Below, piece by piece: positions 1-13,550 of a stretch of DNA of 64,000 nt (position 1 is the first letter of the stretch; every line of letters starts with the position of its first letter). A program made the position numbers and the translations under genes. The notes beneath the pieces were generated by a model. That model did not search any database. It was not told the DNA's origin and saw nothing but the letters and a program-made list of their open reading frames with translations. Source of the DNA: Chionis minor (taxonomy: Eukaryota > Chordata > Aves > Charadriiformes > Chionididae); NCBI GenBank assembly GCA_013398295.1, contig VZSF01011130.1, forward strand, positions 127,263 through 191,262, read 5' to 3'.

Positions 1-2410
1 AAGGTCTCCTCTCAACCTCCTTTTCTTCAGACTAAACAACCCCAGTTCTCTCAGCTGCTCCTCATAAGACTTGTGCTCCAGACCCCTCACCAGCTTTGTT
101 GTCCTTCTCTGGACACGCTCCAGCACCTCAATGTCTTTCTTGTAGTGAGGGGCCCAAAACTGAACACAGTACTTGAGGTGGGGCCTCACCAGTGCCAAGT
201 ACAGGGGAACAATCACCTCCTTAGTCCTGCTGGCCACACTATTCCTGGTACAGGCCAGGATGCTGTTGGCCGCCTTGGCCACCTGGGCACACTGCTGGCT
301 CATATTCAGCCACATGTCGACCAACACCCCCAGGTCCTTTTCTGCCAGGCAGCTTTCCAGCCACTCTTCCCCAAACCTGTAGCGCTGTATGGGGTTGTTG
401 TGACCCACGTGCAGGACCCAGCACTTGGCCTTGTTGAACCTCATACCATTGGCCACGACCCATTGATCCAGCCTGTCCAGATCCCTCTGTAGGGCCATCC
501 TACTCTCAAGCAGGTCAACACTCCTGCCTAACTTGGTGTTGTCTGCCAACTTACTGAGGGTGCACTCAATCCCCTCCTCCAGGCTGTTGAGAAAAGTATT
601 AAACAGAACAGGCCCCAGTACTGAGCCCTGGGGAACACCACTTGTGACTGGCCGCCAACTGGATTTAACTCCATTCACCACCACTCTTTGGGACTGGACA
701 TCCAGCATGTTTTTTACCCAGAGAAGAGCGCACTCATCCAAGGCATGACCAGCCAGTCTCTCCAGGAGAACACTGTAGGAAATGGTGTCAAAGGCTTTAC
801 TAAAGTCCCGGTAAACAACATCCACAGCCTTTCCCTCATCCACGAAGTGGGTCACTTTGTCACAGGAGATCAGGTTTGTCAAGCAGGACCTGTCTTTCAT
901 AAACCCATGCTGCTGGGTCTCATCACCTGGTTGTCCTTTACATGCTGTGTGATGGCACTCAAGGTGATCTGCTCCGTAACATTCTCTGGCACCAAGGTCA
1001 GACTGACAGGCCTGTAGTTCCCTGGTTCCTCATTCCAGCCCTTCTTGTGGATGGTCGTCATATTTGCTAGCCTCCAGTCAACTGGAACCTCCCCGGTTAG
1101 CCAGGACTGCTGATAAATGATGGGAAGCGTCTTAGCGAGCACTTCCACCAGCTCCCTCAGTACCCTTGGGTGGATTCTATCCAGCCCCATAGACTTGTGT
1201 ATATCCAAGTGGTGCAGTAGGCTGCTAATCATTTCCCCTTGGATTGTGGGGGCTTCATTCTGCTCCCTGTCCCCATCTTCTAGCTCAGGCGGCTGGGTAT
1301 CCTGAGAACAACTGAGGTAAAGAGGGCATTAAGTACCTTAGCCTTTTCCTCATCCTTTGTCATTGTGTTTCTCCCCACATCCAATAAAGGATGGAGATTC
1401 TCCTTAGCTGTCCTTCTGTTGTTACTGTATTTACAGAAACATTTTTTATTGTCTTTTACAGCAGTAGCCAGATTACTTGGGATGTGGCCTTCTAATTTTC
1501 TCCTTGTATCACCTCATGACAACCTTGTAGTCCTTCTGAGTTGCCTTCCCCTTCTTCCAAAGGTCATAAACTCTCTTTTTCCCCCAGAGTTTCAGCCAAA
1601 GCTGTCTGTTCAGCCAGGCCGGTCTTCTTCCCTGCCAGCTCATCTTTTGGCACTTTTGGATGGCCTGCTCTTGTGTCTTTCATATTCCCTTCTTGAAGAA
1701 TGTCCAGCCTTCCTGGACTTCTTTGCCCTTCAGGACTGCCTCCCAAGGGACTCTGTCAACCAGGCCCCTAAAAAGGTCAGAGTCTGCTCTCCAGAAGCCA
1801 AGGTGGCAGTCCTGCTGACCCCACTCTTCTCTGAGAATCAAAAATTCTGTCATTTCTTGATTGCTATGCCCAAGACGACCTCCAACCATCACATCATCCA
1901 CAAGTCCTTCTCTGTTCGCAAAACACAGGTCCAGTGGGGCACCTTCCCTTGTTGGCTCCCTCACTGACTCTGTCAGGAAATTATCTTCCACACACTCCAG
2001 GAACCTCCTAGATGGTTTTGTCTTTGCTGTATTGTATTTCCAGCAGGCATCTGGTAAGTTGAAGTCTCCCAGGAGAACAAGGGATAGCCAACGTGAGACT
2101 TCTCCCAGCTGCTTATAGAATATTTCGTTTGCCTCTTCATCCCAGCTAGGTGGTCTATAACAGACTCCCACTGTGTTATCTGCCTTGTTGGTCCTTCCCC
2201 TTATTCTTACTCATAAACACTCAACCATTTCATCACCATTGTCAAGCTCTAGGCAGCCAAAACACTCCCTAACATATAGGACAATCCTACCACCTCTCCT
2301 TCCTTGCCTATCCCTTCTGAAGAGTTCATAGCCATCCATTGCAGCACTCCAGTTGTGTAAGTCATCCCACCATGTATTCAGGAGATGGATAACAACAAAA
2401 TTCAAGAACA
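1..2410 (-). mobile_element. CR1 LINE, endonuclease to reverse transcriptase, decayed
   Basis: Read on the minus strand, this is the second ORF of a CR1 retrotransposon (non-LTR; apurinic-type endonuclease plus reverse transcriptase). The endonuclease begins near 2390 (TWWDDLHNWSAAMDGYELF) and continues with VGVCYRPP and GDFNLPD (about 2058-2069). The RT follows (PVDWRLANM and NYRPVSL between 1232 and 900, then the palm, thumb and C-terminal region to base 1). The copy is dead. The usual SDH endonuclease motif reads SNQ (1858-1866), the FADD box of the RT reads LADN (about 535-549), and frameshifts and stops break the frame. It is 5'-truncated, and its 3' end lies outside the window. The assignment to CR1 is firm; the subfamily is not determined. 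Confidence 0.93.
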
Positions 2411-2606
2411 AAACCTTGAATAGTTTGTAAAATAATAGCCTTTACTTTAAATTCACAACACAATAATTTTGAACTATAATGACTATAGTCTAAATCCAGA
2501 ACTGTCCACTGTGGAAAGAGAAAAAAGTTTGGGTAAATCTAAGTGTTCATTATACTCTCCTCTCTCAGTTTCTTCCTAGTATTTTTTTTTTCTGTTTGTA
2601 AAGCAG

Positions 2607-2632
2607 ATTATTTATTTATTTATTTATTTATT
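2607..2632. repeat. (TTTA)n microsatellite
   Basis: About six uninterrupted copies of TTTA. Confidence 0.95.
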
Positions 2633-3642
2633 ATTTTACGCTTTCACTGATGCAGACTCTTCCTTTCCCGTTCTGAATTCAACTTACGGAAATAGTTTTT
2701 CATAACCACTTCTTCATTGCATTGTCACTAGTTCTACCAATTTACAAGTCTAATAATCAGTGGTTCAGCATTTCCTTCATATCTGTTTAGCATCCCTTTA
2801 AAATACCCTTTGTATTTTAAAAACATTCTTAATCATAAGGAGTTGATCGTTGGTACTTTCTTGTAAACCTGGTTTATGTACAGGGCTGGAAGCCAGGCAT
2901 CTCTAAGAACTCACATAAAAGGGTAAGTTATGCTTTGAGCTTGCAGGACATCATCACCTTGCCCACAGTGATTTGCCCTGTTCACACAATTACTTCCCAA
3001 TACCTCCTGTTAGTTCAAACGCACAGTCTTCTTTTTAATCCTGGGTGTCATCTCAGGTCCTTCTAGTTTCAACTCCGTCTCTGAACTTTCTGCTTGTAGC
3101 TCAACAAAATGGAGATAATTTTTACCATACACATGTAACACAATGTAATAGTTACATACAAGCATTAATGTTTATAAAGTATGCAAAATGAAATGCACCC
3201 TAAGCTATGAACGAAAACAGCAATTACAAAATAGTCTATGAAAACCTGACAACACAGTAATGAGACATGGTAAACCATAGCTTCTTTGAAGTGACATAAT
3301 CTTTACCATTCAGTTTGGATACTCCCTTTTCTAACAATTCTACAAACACCACAAGAGATAAATTATGAATGAATGAACTTAATGGAGAAAATTTGAATTG
3401 AACCTTTCTCAGAGGGTCCATCTTTTCATATTATTGCACCCTATTTTTTCCCAGTGACCACCAAAAGAAAATTTGTATCTTGCTTATTCATTTCTTAATG
3501 AAAATATAAAACTGTGTGCACGGTGATGCACTCTGCTTTTTTCTCTGGACAGCTAAATTTTAACAGAGACAGAGCAGGTATTGTAATAATGCTTTTCCAT
3601 GGAAAGGGATGATTACGAGCTGTACTTTTACAACAATATTTT

Positions 3643-3677
3643 AACATTAATGATATAATTAACATTAATGATATAAT
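3643..3677. repeat. 18-bp tandem duplication
   Basis: The unit AACATTAATGATATAATT occurs twice head to tail; the second copy differs only at its last base. Confidence 0.9.
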
Positions 3678-4044
3678 AACATATCTTTCCACTTTGCCTG
3701 CTCAAAGCTTGCATGTTGTTTCTCATTTTTTAATTGCATTTGTTGTCTATCTGCAGAAGATAATATTCCTCCCTAAAAATCATGCCTTGAAGCAGTGAGC
3801 ATTTGTGGACAGGTATTATCTGTCTTTGTGCAGCGGCTAGTGAAATGTAGCCCTGTGTTCCTTCTGCCTATGCATTACAGCAAATATGATTAAATATCAA
3901 CATAAACTAATATATATTTTAAAATGTACTTTTCTAGTACCATGTCATGGTGCAATTAATATATTAAAAAGGCACCACTGACCTAATCATTAAAGATTGC
4001 AGTACAGGACACTGCATGGAGTTTTGCATGATGGAACAGCTCAT

Positions 4045-5351
4045 TCTGGGCATGATCTGCATCTGGAGGAACAGAACGTTATCAGAAGTAGTCAACATGG
4101 ATTCACCAAGGGGAAGTCATGTCTGACTAATCTAACAGCCTTCTATGATGGCATGACAGGATGGGTAGATGAGGGGAGGGCAGTGGATATTGTCTACCGT
4201 AACTTCAGCAAGGCTTTTGACACCGTCTCCCACAGCATCCTACTAGGTAAGCTTAGGAAATGTGGGTTACATGAGTGGACAGTGGGGTGGATTGAAAACT
4301 GGCTGGCAGGTAGAGCTCAGAGGCTTGTGGTCAGTGGGGCAGAGTCTAGTTGGAGGCCTGTGACTAGTGGTGTTCCCCAGGGGTCAGTGCTGGGTCCAGT
4401 CCTGTTCCATGTACTCATCAATAACCTGGATGAAGGGATGGAGCGTACCATCAGCAAGTTTGCTGATCACACAAAGCTGGGAGGGGTGGCTGACGCACCA
4501 AAAGGCCGTGCTGCCATTCAGTGGGACCTGGACTGGCTGGAGAGTTGGGCAGAGAGAAACCTAATGAAGTTCAACAAAGGCAAGTGTAGGGTCCTGCACC
4601 TGGGGAGGAATGACCCCATGCAGCAGTGCAGGTTAGGGGCTGACCTGCTGGAAAACAGCTCTGTGGAAAAGGACCTGGGAGTCTTGGTGGACAACAGGAT
4701 GCCCATGAGCCAGCAATGTGCCCTTGTGGACAAGAAGGCCAATGGCATCCTGGGGTGCATCGAGGAGTGTGGCCAGCAGGTCAAGGGACATCATGCTCTC
4801 CCTCTACTCTGCCCTGGTGAGGCTGCACAAGGAGTAGTGTGTCCAGTTCTAGGTTTCCCAGTTTAAGAAGGACAGGGAACTGCTGGAGAGGGTACAGCAA
4901 ATGTACCCTCTAGGGTACCAGGACTACCAGGATGATTAGGGGACTGGAACGTCTTTCTTGTGAGGAAAGGCTGAGGGAATTGGGTCTCTTTACTCTGGAG
5001 AAGAGAAGACTGAGGAGGGATCTCATCAATGTTTACAAATACTTTCAGGGAGGATTCCAGGAGGAGGGGCCAGTCTTTTTTCAGTGGTGCCCAGTGATAG
5101 GACAAGAGGTAACAGGCACAAACTTGAATACAGAAGTTCCATCTGAACATGAGGAGGAACTTCTTTACTTTGATGGTGGCAGAGCACTGGCACAGGCTGC
5201 CCAGAGAGGTGGTGGAGTCTCCAAATCTGGAGACATTCCAAACCCGCCTGGACGTGATCCTGTGCAACCTGCTGTAGGTGGACCTGCTCTGGCAGGGGGG
5301 TTGGACTAGATGATCTCCAGAGGTCCCTTCCAATCCCAGTGATTCTGTGAT
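4045..5351 (+). mobile_element. CR1 LINE, reverse transcriptase part and 3' end
   Basis: A plus-strand CR1 fragment. A 289-codon open frame (3997-4866) covers most of the [25 protein letters not shown] [25 protein letters not shown], then the catalytic box. The box reads FADHT in place of FADDT, with the second Asp changed to His at 4468-4470, so this copy is catalytically dead. The C-terminal part continues out of frame after 4866 ([20 protein letters not shown] at about 4950-5010). The element ends with the CR1 3' region GATGATCTCCAGAGGTCCC near 5310-5330. It is 5'-truncated inside the RT. It resembles the 23160 fragment closely and is probably of the same subfamily. Confidence 0.92.
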
Positions 5352-8300
5352 ACGCATTCTTTGAAAGAGTATAACCTGAGATGAAATGAAAAATCATTTG
5401 CCTATAGAAAATATTTTTTCAAGTTCCTGGTCAAATGAAATTAATTACAGCATAGGAGGCTGTGGCCTCTCAAATGTCAAATCCTAGGGATGTTGTGGGC
5501 TGAGCTTATTTCTATCAATACTTGAATCTAAACCTATTACGAAGCTTGAAATGATATATGAACAACACGACCAATTGCACTTATATTTCCTACAAATTTA
5601 GTGCTTATGAAAGGTGGTAGATTAGCCAAAATTCTCTGGTTGGCACAAACTAGATAATATAAATTTCCATACCAATGACCAAGGTAATTTTTTGGCCTCA
5701 GAGGTAATTCACACTCCGTGGCACTCCGTGCCTTTTCAATCTGTGGTTTCTTTGACTGACAAGAGCTTTAATTCAAATATAGGTAACTCTAGAGAACCTA
5801 AATAAGACTCTGGGAAGTTCCCAAAGACCTTTGTACAACCCTCAGACTAGCACAACATCAGTCACATGATAGAACTGAACTGGTAGGTGAAGCTTGAAGA
5901 ACACTGATTTTCAGGAATCACCTCACATATACTGGGAGATAATGTCTAGACCTAATTCTTATCTCAGCCCAACAGTTGTGCTTCATCACTGGAGATACAT
6001 CTAATTACATTGTAAATATGTAAATATGAGTGTATGCTGCTGCAAAGCAACACAGGCCTCTCCCAAAACCCAGAAAAAAAAATAAATCTAAGCACCCTAG
6101 ATTTTTGTGGTTCTTAGAACAGGAATAGTAAAATTGGCCTTCATCAGGCATTGCATTCTCATGTTGAATATAGTCTAAAGACTTCCCATACCAACAAAAT
6201 ACCATTTTCTTGACTTCTGAAACAAAACGTCTCTTAAAACTTCTGTGTGCTTATCCTCTGTCTTTTTCTTCCCATTGCTTTGAGATCCACTTACTTCCTC
6301 ACTGCAGTTCAGGTATTTTCCTCTACTGTCAGGAATAAGAAAGGAGAAGAAAGGCACAGCACTGTCTTCTTATGCAACCTTTCTTTGGGGTGCCACCAGC
6401 TCTCAGAACCAGTAAGAAATCATTGCAGCACAGGATTTCTGTTTATATCTTAACTGAACTGTAGGAGGTTAAGAAAAACTTCATAGATCCCTTTTGCCCA
6501 TGGCTCTATCTGAATATCTGCAATTAATTCTGACTAAGCTATTTCTTTAAAAGACATCAATGGTAGGTCACAAAAACTGAAAACAAAAGGCAGTTAGGAA
6601 TATAAGTGCATTTGAAGGACCAAATCTTGATCTGTCTACCACATTTTTCTCCTACTGCAAATTAAAGATAACAAACCTTTTACGAAGACTAATTGCTTAA
6701 GCTTTCACAACTGTTCAAACATGAGAGGTGCAAGAGAATTGCTGAGTACCTGCACTTCTGACAACATTGACTGAAGTCAGAAGTTAGTAATCACTGTGTG
6801 CTTTCAGTCTTTTTTACAATATAGTCTTTACCAATAGCTTGAGTTGTTCTGTCTTGTAGGTTGACCTTTTACTTTGATTGCTGTTTCATCTCTGAATTTC
6901 ACACATTCCTGGATGATGGCTATGACTTATGAAGGATATAAGGTGCCCTAAAAACTGTGAAATCAAATGCTATAAAAATGACTGATGGCATTTTTCAAAT
7001 GTGCAAGAACTGTAACTGTTAGAGTCTTTCCATCGTTGAGAATTAGCATAGTTGGGTGACACACCAGGCTAAACTAATGCAGAATGCAACAGAAAAAGTC
7101 TATTTTGCAGCTCACCTTTATAATTGGTACAAATGGACATTTGTGTATCATTTTCTCAAACAGTCCTCACTTAAAATGCTATGAGATTATTCTCTCTCTA
7201 GCTTGCACTCAAACAGGTCAGATAAACCAGGTAGGCTGACTTATTTGCAGCAAAATGTAAATTACTATCTTGAAAAAATAAATTAGAGAAAAATTTATTG
7301 GAGAAAAAACATTGCACCACAGCATCATTAGCAGTACTGTCATTTGCTTCCAGACTTCCTTCAGAGAAATGAGTCAGTTCCTCTTCCTTGATATCATGAT
7401 GCTGATCCATTTCTTTGCATTTATGCAGAAGAATAAGAGGAAGTTATCTGTCAGTCTGGCTCTACAGGCTATCTTATCTTGCAAACTTCAGGGGAGTGGA
7501 AATAAGCCATTCTTGTAAATAAGACACTCGAACTTACAAATGAATGACTAAAGTAACCAAAATTCAGACTGGAAATACATATGTAATCATGTACATTCAA
7601 TCAAAGAGGTGTTTAGAGTAGTTTTGTGGGGAAAAAAGACATAATTTTACATTGTTTTCTGGATATAAGGTGTCTATAACTAAGGTTTAGCAAGATGGTG
7701 TCTATATCAATATTTACCTTTGAATGTAAATGAGCTTCTTCATGTCTTATTTTCCAGTGTGCATCAGTATGATGTCTCTCCACATAAAACAGAAGTATTG
7801 GAAAAATTGCTAGTAACAAATTGATATTACACTGTCTCATTCTGATTCCTGAATATTTTACAGATACAGCTGTTCACTGCTGGGTGGAAAGAGTGGTGCT
7901 TCAGACTCTAACATACGCTGTACTCTTCTGACAGAAAGACTTCTACACCATTGATTCAGTAGCAAGGATGGTGATTTGAAAGGTGTATTGGTATTTTTGC
8001 CATGAAGTTTCGCAGTTATGTCCACAGAGCGGAATGAGGAGATCATGGAAGTAGAATTCGACATACTCGACTCAGCTTTCCTAATTAGCACTCTTACCAC
8101 CGGCAGTGAAAACATGGCAGGCAGTTTCATCCTGACTGCTAATCCTTCAATGAAATCAGACCTTTTCTTCAGTTTACTACCATGTATTGCTATTACTACT
8201 CATTCTATCTTCATGAAAACTATCTTATTTGTGCCTTTTCTAGAGTGTAATATCTCTTTATTTTGCTTTATAGGCATACCCTCTGTGTATCCATAGAAAC

Positions 8301-11300
8301 AAGCACAGAATGAACTGTGATGCCTTGTGGTCACATGTGTGTTTTGAAGTTAACACATAATGGAACTGATTGGTCCTTAAAAAAAAAAAAAAAGGCATGG
8401 AAAAAATAACATAGAGGGCTCATGCAGCCAGAGGAAAAAATATATTTTAACTCTTCCTGTTTACTTCCTTCACTCAACTTACAATAAACAGTTACCAAAC
8501 CCATATTGGCTACAATATTAATGCAGAAATTTCTTGTTTTGATATCAGTACTTCTTTAACTGAAATGCACATTAGAGCTAGTAAGCATGACTGACTATTC
8601 CAACAGCTCAGTTAATATGTTGGGGAAGAAAGTTAAACATCCTGCTTGTGGGTACACAGTGATTCGGTAATGACAGTAGGTGCTTGGAGTTTTCCAGGGC
8701 TTCTAGGTTCAGTCAGCTAAATTAGGACAGCTCTGCTGAAATCTGTGGTGCTCTTGAAAAGTCACAGCTTTTTACACACTGTAACACAAATAGGCAAAAT
8801 TAGAACTAGAAATTCAATTTTGGTATGCTCAGATGGGAGAAAGCAAACTGGAATCCCATTCTGTGCTTCTGGACTGATTATGCTTTAATATTAAAAATTT
8901 ATTGACAAAAAGAAAAAGCAACCCCAGAGTACTGACTAAAACCTCAGGTCTCTGTAATCTTCATCACAGTGGCAGATGCTTTAATGCAAACAAAGGTCTC
9001 CATGAAACCACTTAGCAACTACAGAAACTGGTAAAACAGCTGAATTCTTTGATGTATGTGCTTCTCCTTATTTAAAAAAAAAAAAAAAAAAAGGAGTTCT
9101 TGCTTTACTCAAGGTCATGTAATCCTGAAAAGTTAATACTCAAAAATATGCTGTTGTATGACAAATCAGGATGTGACAAAAATCCATTGCCTCCAAAATC
9201 AAAATAAAAAATATTGGATTTGTATGCAGACTTGGTAATCAGAACTTTTTTGTGTTTGTTTGATATTGAAGAAAAGGGTGCAAGAAGGTGGGATGTCCTA
9301 CTGATGCACAGCTATGATTGAATTCTATTCTCTGCAGTATATAACATCGATACTAAATTCAGGCGCCCTCAGGGTAGAAAATTAGTAGATGATATCCTGT
9401 TGTCTAAACCAGGTATAGTTTTGCATTTGCTTTCATTTTTTTAAATTTGATTTATGAAATCCTGAATTTTTTAACATTCATTTAGAACATTTTATATGTG
9501 ATCTATGTAAATATGGAATATCATAATCAATGACATAAATTGTTAGATCAGTTTGCCATTGTATCATCTATGAGATAAGAGCTTTAACAGATCTTTAACT
9601 GCAACTGATATAAACCATAGTTGATTATAAACATTTATTAACCATTTTTTCTACTGAAGTATTTAAAATGTAAAATCAACAGTGTTAATAAGTTTTCTAT
9701 TATATGATGAGAAAATTCCTTTAAAATCTCACTTTTCTTTTGTACCTACACTACCATTTCTTTTTAAAGGTGTCAAAGAGATGAGTCACTGAGTTGTTTT
9801 AAAAAGGTTAATATTCATAATCTTTTAATTTGTCAACAGCAATAAAACTTGTGTTGCAGTGGTATCTGTGGGAAGGGGACATCTGGGAAAGGTCCCTGCT
9901 AATGCAACTGAACATGGAATATCTTCATTGGGATTCAATCTGCATTGTGATTGTAAAGAAAGCAGGGTACGAGCAGTTTTTGTTGCAGTTGTAAGAAGCT
10001 GGCTCGAATCTTCCAAGATTTTGCAGTGCACAAAATCTTTTCTGGCAGAAATTTCTGTAACTCAGATGACTACCCTTAAAATGTATTTTCTGTATGTAAT
10101 ATAATTCTGTCTTCTAGTATAATCTAAAACAGTGTTTATGCCAAGCTATCATTTATGTGTTTCCTGTGTTCCAGCAATTGGATTTATGCTAGACTGGAAG
10201 TTGCAGTACTGGAAGAATGGAGTGATTCATTGCTAGGGTGTTTCTATGGTAAGCTTTTCCACTGCTGTAATTGTTCAACTCCACAGGTGGTAGCTATGGC
10301 AGCATCACTTGGACAGAGAGAATACCATGCAGCTTCTCACGTTTTAAGGAAGGTTAATTTTTTTATTGCTACAAGCAGTCCTATACAGCATAATACTTAT
10401 ATATGGCATTAATTACACTCTTACTATTAAAGACTAACTCATGCGCACTGACAGCATATGTTATAAATGCTAAAAGCAGAAAAAATAGGTATCGTGGAGT
10501 GACTTAGTAAATGCAGACTATTTGAAGCTGTACAAGCAAAAGTTGTAAGTAGAAGAGATATAAAAAGTGGTTGACATGTCTACAATATATGCAGCTGTAA
10601 CTAAGATTTTGGTATATTTGTCCATTTTATCTAAGGGTCACCTTTATCTCTGAAGTGGTGCAGTTATGCCGCAAACGTGCAAGCTAATCTATTCTACACA
10701 GGACTCCATAAATCTCAAATTTTGGGGAAGACAAGAAAGACATAGCTTTTGTGGAGCCCCTTTAGCACTCTATTTGCTATTTATCAAGTATCTTGTTGTA
10801 TACACAGCTAAGCTGCGCTGCTGATGTGATACAATAAGATGGAAGGAGCACTAAAACTATGAATTCATCTAAGAATCACCAGCATAAATCATACAAGATC
10901 ACAAACCGTACATTAATCACTCCTTCCTCATACGTCACCACCTGCCAGGGGATGGCCAGTAATGTGCCCTCTCTCATTCTTAAACCGTTACAGGCAGTGC
11001 CTGAAATAGTATTATGTCCTATTTTATGAAGGTTAAGTGTCCTGGAGAAAAGGCATTGTCCTCTTACTACCCAAGCTATTAAAAAGCCTCATCCCCCATT
11101 CATCATCATTTCAATGAAACCATTGCTCTGTAGTCACTGTGCACTCCTGCCTGCCAGGGGACGCAACCCTCTGAAGAACACAACCTGCAGCACCTTCCTG
11201 TCATGTTGCAACAGCAGAGTTTTTTCAAATGCACACCCAGAGACCCTGTGAGAAAGACCCAAAACACACTTTATTGCAGCCAATCTGATGACAAGGAAAA

Positions 11301-12053
11301 AAATTCCTTCCCAGTGTCCCAGCAGAAATTAGCGCAATGTTCGAAGTAGCTCAGGAGATTCACAGCTGTGCTCTGACCTATGAATGAAAACTACTGATCT
11401 CCCAGCAAAAGAACTCGTACGCTCCTTCTTTCCTGAGATATGAAAAAGAACTGATGATCTATCGGACTCATTTTTGATGTGTCTTATTAACACATGAGCC
11501 ATACTCCCTTTTAGCTTACGTGACATGCTTTCTTGAAATTAAACCGTTTTGTTTCTCAGAGCTGTCCTGTGGCCAAGCTGCACTGACACCAGGCTATGCC
11601 TCCTCACTTGAAACAATACAGGGTAGCAGAGACACATGCCATGTTTTTCTTTTCCTACTTTAGTAATGTTTCCAAAATTAAGAATTTTGAAATATTATGA
11701 ATGGCAAACAGAAAAGAGGTGAAAAGTGAAGAGCCTAGATATTGCATCACATCCAGCAGAAAAAAAAAAAAATTTTCCTCCAGAAAATGCTTTCAAATAG
11801 AAATGCTGATGTTTCTGAAGCTAACTTTACTATTATTAACCTATTATTATCACCATGACACTTGTATACTGCAAACATTTCACACTGATGAGAGGGTCTG
11901 CCTTGTGACAGATATTAAAAAAATGTATTAGTTTAATTTTACTCTGAGTTGAATTTTATTCAGGATTTGAAACACATAAGGTTTTCTGTTGGGAACCAGC
12001 ATTTGCTAGAGAATAGCTAGGTCCCTCAAGCGTTAGATTTAGGTCAAAGTTTG
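5352..12053. other. Non-coding stretch, no element recognised
   Basis: 6.7 kb of AT-rich unique-looking sequence. I see A-runs at 8379-8393 and 9074-9092 and no LINE or LTR signature. A 90-codon minus-strand open frame at 7858-8130 has no recognised domain. Probably intronic if the EYS assignment is right. Confidence 0.55.
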
Positions 12054-12125
12054 TACTTCATTTATTCATAGTCATTTCATGAATGAAATTCATGAATTTC
12101 ATTCATATTCATACTTCATTTATTC
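12054..12125. repeat. 28-bp perfect palindrome inside a 14-bp direct repeat, at a CR1 5' junction
   Basis: Bases 12079-12106 are a perfect palindrome (ATGAATGAAATTCA followed by its reverse complement). It lies between two copies of TACTTCATTTATTC (12054-12067 and 12112-12125), and the second copy ends exactly where the CR1 homology begins. In addition, ATAGTCATTTCA at 12068-12079 resembles the sequence just 3' of the CR1 (ATAGTCTTTCA, 13327-13337), so it may be a target-site duplication. I infer that the 45 bp between are filler copied from local sequence during integration. Confidence 0.85.
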
Positions 12126-13328
12126 TACTGCCACGAACTTGGTGGACAAAGGCAGAGCAACGGACGTCATCTACCTGGACTTAAGCAAAGCATTTGACAC
12201 TGTCCCGCATGACATCCTGGTCTCCAAATTGGAGAGTCACGGGTTCGATGAATGGACCACTCGGTGGATAAGGAACTGGCTGGATGGCCGCACTCAAAGG
12301 GTTGTGGTTAATGGGTCAATGTCCACGTGGCGGCCAGTGACGAGTGGTGTCCCGCAAGGGTCAGTACTGGGACCAGTGCTATTTAACATCTTTGTTGGAG
12401 ACATGGACAGTGGGATCGAGTGCACCCTCAGCAAGTTTGCCGATGACACCAAGCTCGGTGGCGCGGTTGACACACTGGAGGGAAGGGATGCCATCCAGAG
12501 GGACCTGGACAGGCTTGAGAGGTGGGCTAATGCAAATGGCATGAAGTTCAACCAAGCCAAGTGCAGAGTCCTACACCTGGGACGTGGCAATCCCAGGCAT
12601 AAATACAGGCTGGGCAGAGAATGGCTGGAGAGCAGCCCTGAGGAGAAGGACTTGGGAGTGCTCATGGATGAGAAGCTCAACATGAGCCGGCAGTGCGCGC
12701 TGGCAGCCCAGAAAGCCAACCGTATCCTGGGTTGCATCAAAAGAAGCGTGGCCAGCAGGGCACGGGAGGTGATTCTCCCCCTCTACTCTGCGCTTGTGAG
12801 ACCCCACCTGGAGTACTGTGTCCAGCTCTGGAGTCCTCAACATAGAAAGGACATCGAACTGTTGGAACAGGTCCAGCGAAGGGCCACTAAGATGATTAGA
12901 GGGATGGAGCACCTCTCCTATGAGGACAGGCTGAGAGAGCTGGGGCTGTTCAGCCTGGAGAAGAGAAGGCTCCGGGGAGACCTGATAGCAGCCTTTCAGT
13001 ATCTGAAGGGAGCCTACAGGAGAGCTGGAGAGGGACTCTTTGTCAGGAAGTCTAGTGATAGGACAAGGGGTAATGGTTTTAAATTGGAAGAGGGGAGATT
13101 TAGATTAGATATTAGGAAGAAGTTCTTTACTGTGAGGGTGGTGAGGCACTGGAACAGGTTACCCAGGGAAGTTGTGGAGGCCCCATCCCTGGAAGTGTTT
13201 AAGGCCAGGCTGGATGGGGCTTTGAGCAACCTGCTGTAGTCAGAGGTGTCCCTGCCCATGGCAGGGGGGTTGGAACTTGATGATCTTTAAGGTCCCTTCC
13301 AACTCTAACCATTCTATGATTCTATGAT
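12126..13328 (+). mobile_element. CR1 LINE, long intact RT C-terminal frame and 3' end
   Basis: This is the best preserved CR1 here. One uninterrupted frame (12079-13239, 386 codons, of which about the first 16 codons are host flank) covers the RT from [14 protein letters not shown] through [16 protein letters not shown], an intact FADDT box, [14 protein letters not shown], the thumb ([20 protein letters not shown]) and the C-terminal region ([19 protein letters not shown] to ALSNLL, stop). The 3' untranslated part ends in the CR1 tail ATTCTATGATTCTATGAT (13311-13328). It is 5'-truncated, so endonuclease, fingers and promoter are missing and it cannot transpose alone. The intact frame suggests it is the youngest CR1 in the window. 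Confidence 0.95.
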
Positions 13329-13550
13329 AGTCTTTCACTCCCACCAAAGCAGTTAATTGCTGATGAAGGGATAAACAGTGAGGACATTCTCACTTTAAAC
13401 CCTAAACAAGACGTAAGGCAGGTGGGTGTGGACATTATTTATGATTTTATACATTGACCTATTACTGAAGTGTAACTACTGTGTATTTCATAGTTCACTA
13501 CTGTTGCAACAGATCAGAGAATCAGGCTCTCAACATTTCTTCCCGTTAGC

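Larger units (their letters stand above)
2411..4044. other. Non-coding AT-rich stretch
   Basis: No gene or transposable element recognised. It holds a TTTA microsatellite and an 18-bp direct duplication, listed separately. The short open frames on both strands have no recognisable domain or splice context. Confidence 0.6.

Noticed and set aside
7858..8130. 90-codon minus-strand open frame, possible terminal exon
   Set aside because: No recognisable LamG, EGF or other domain and only a weak acceptor upstream; not supported as an exon.
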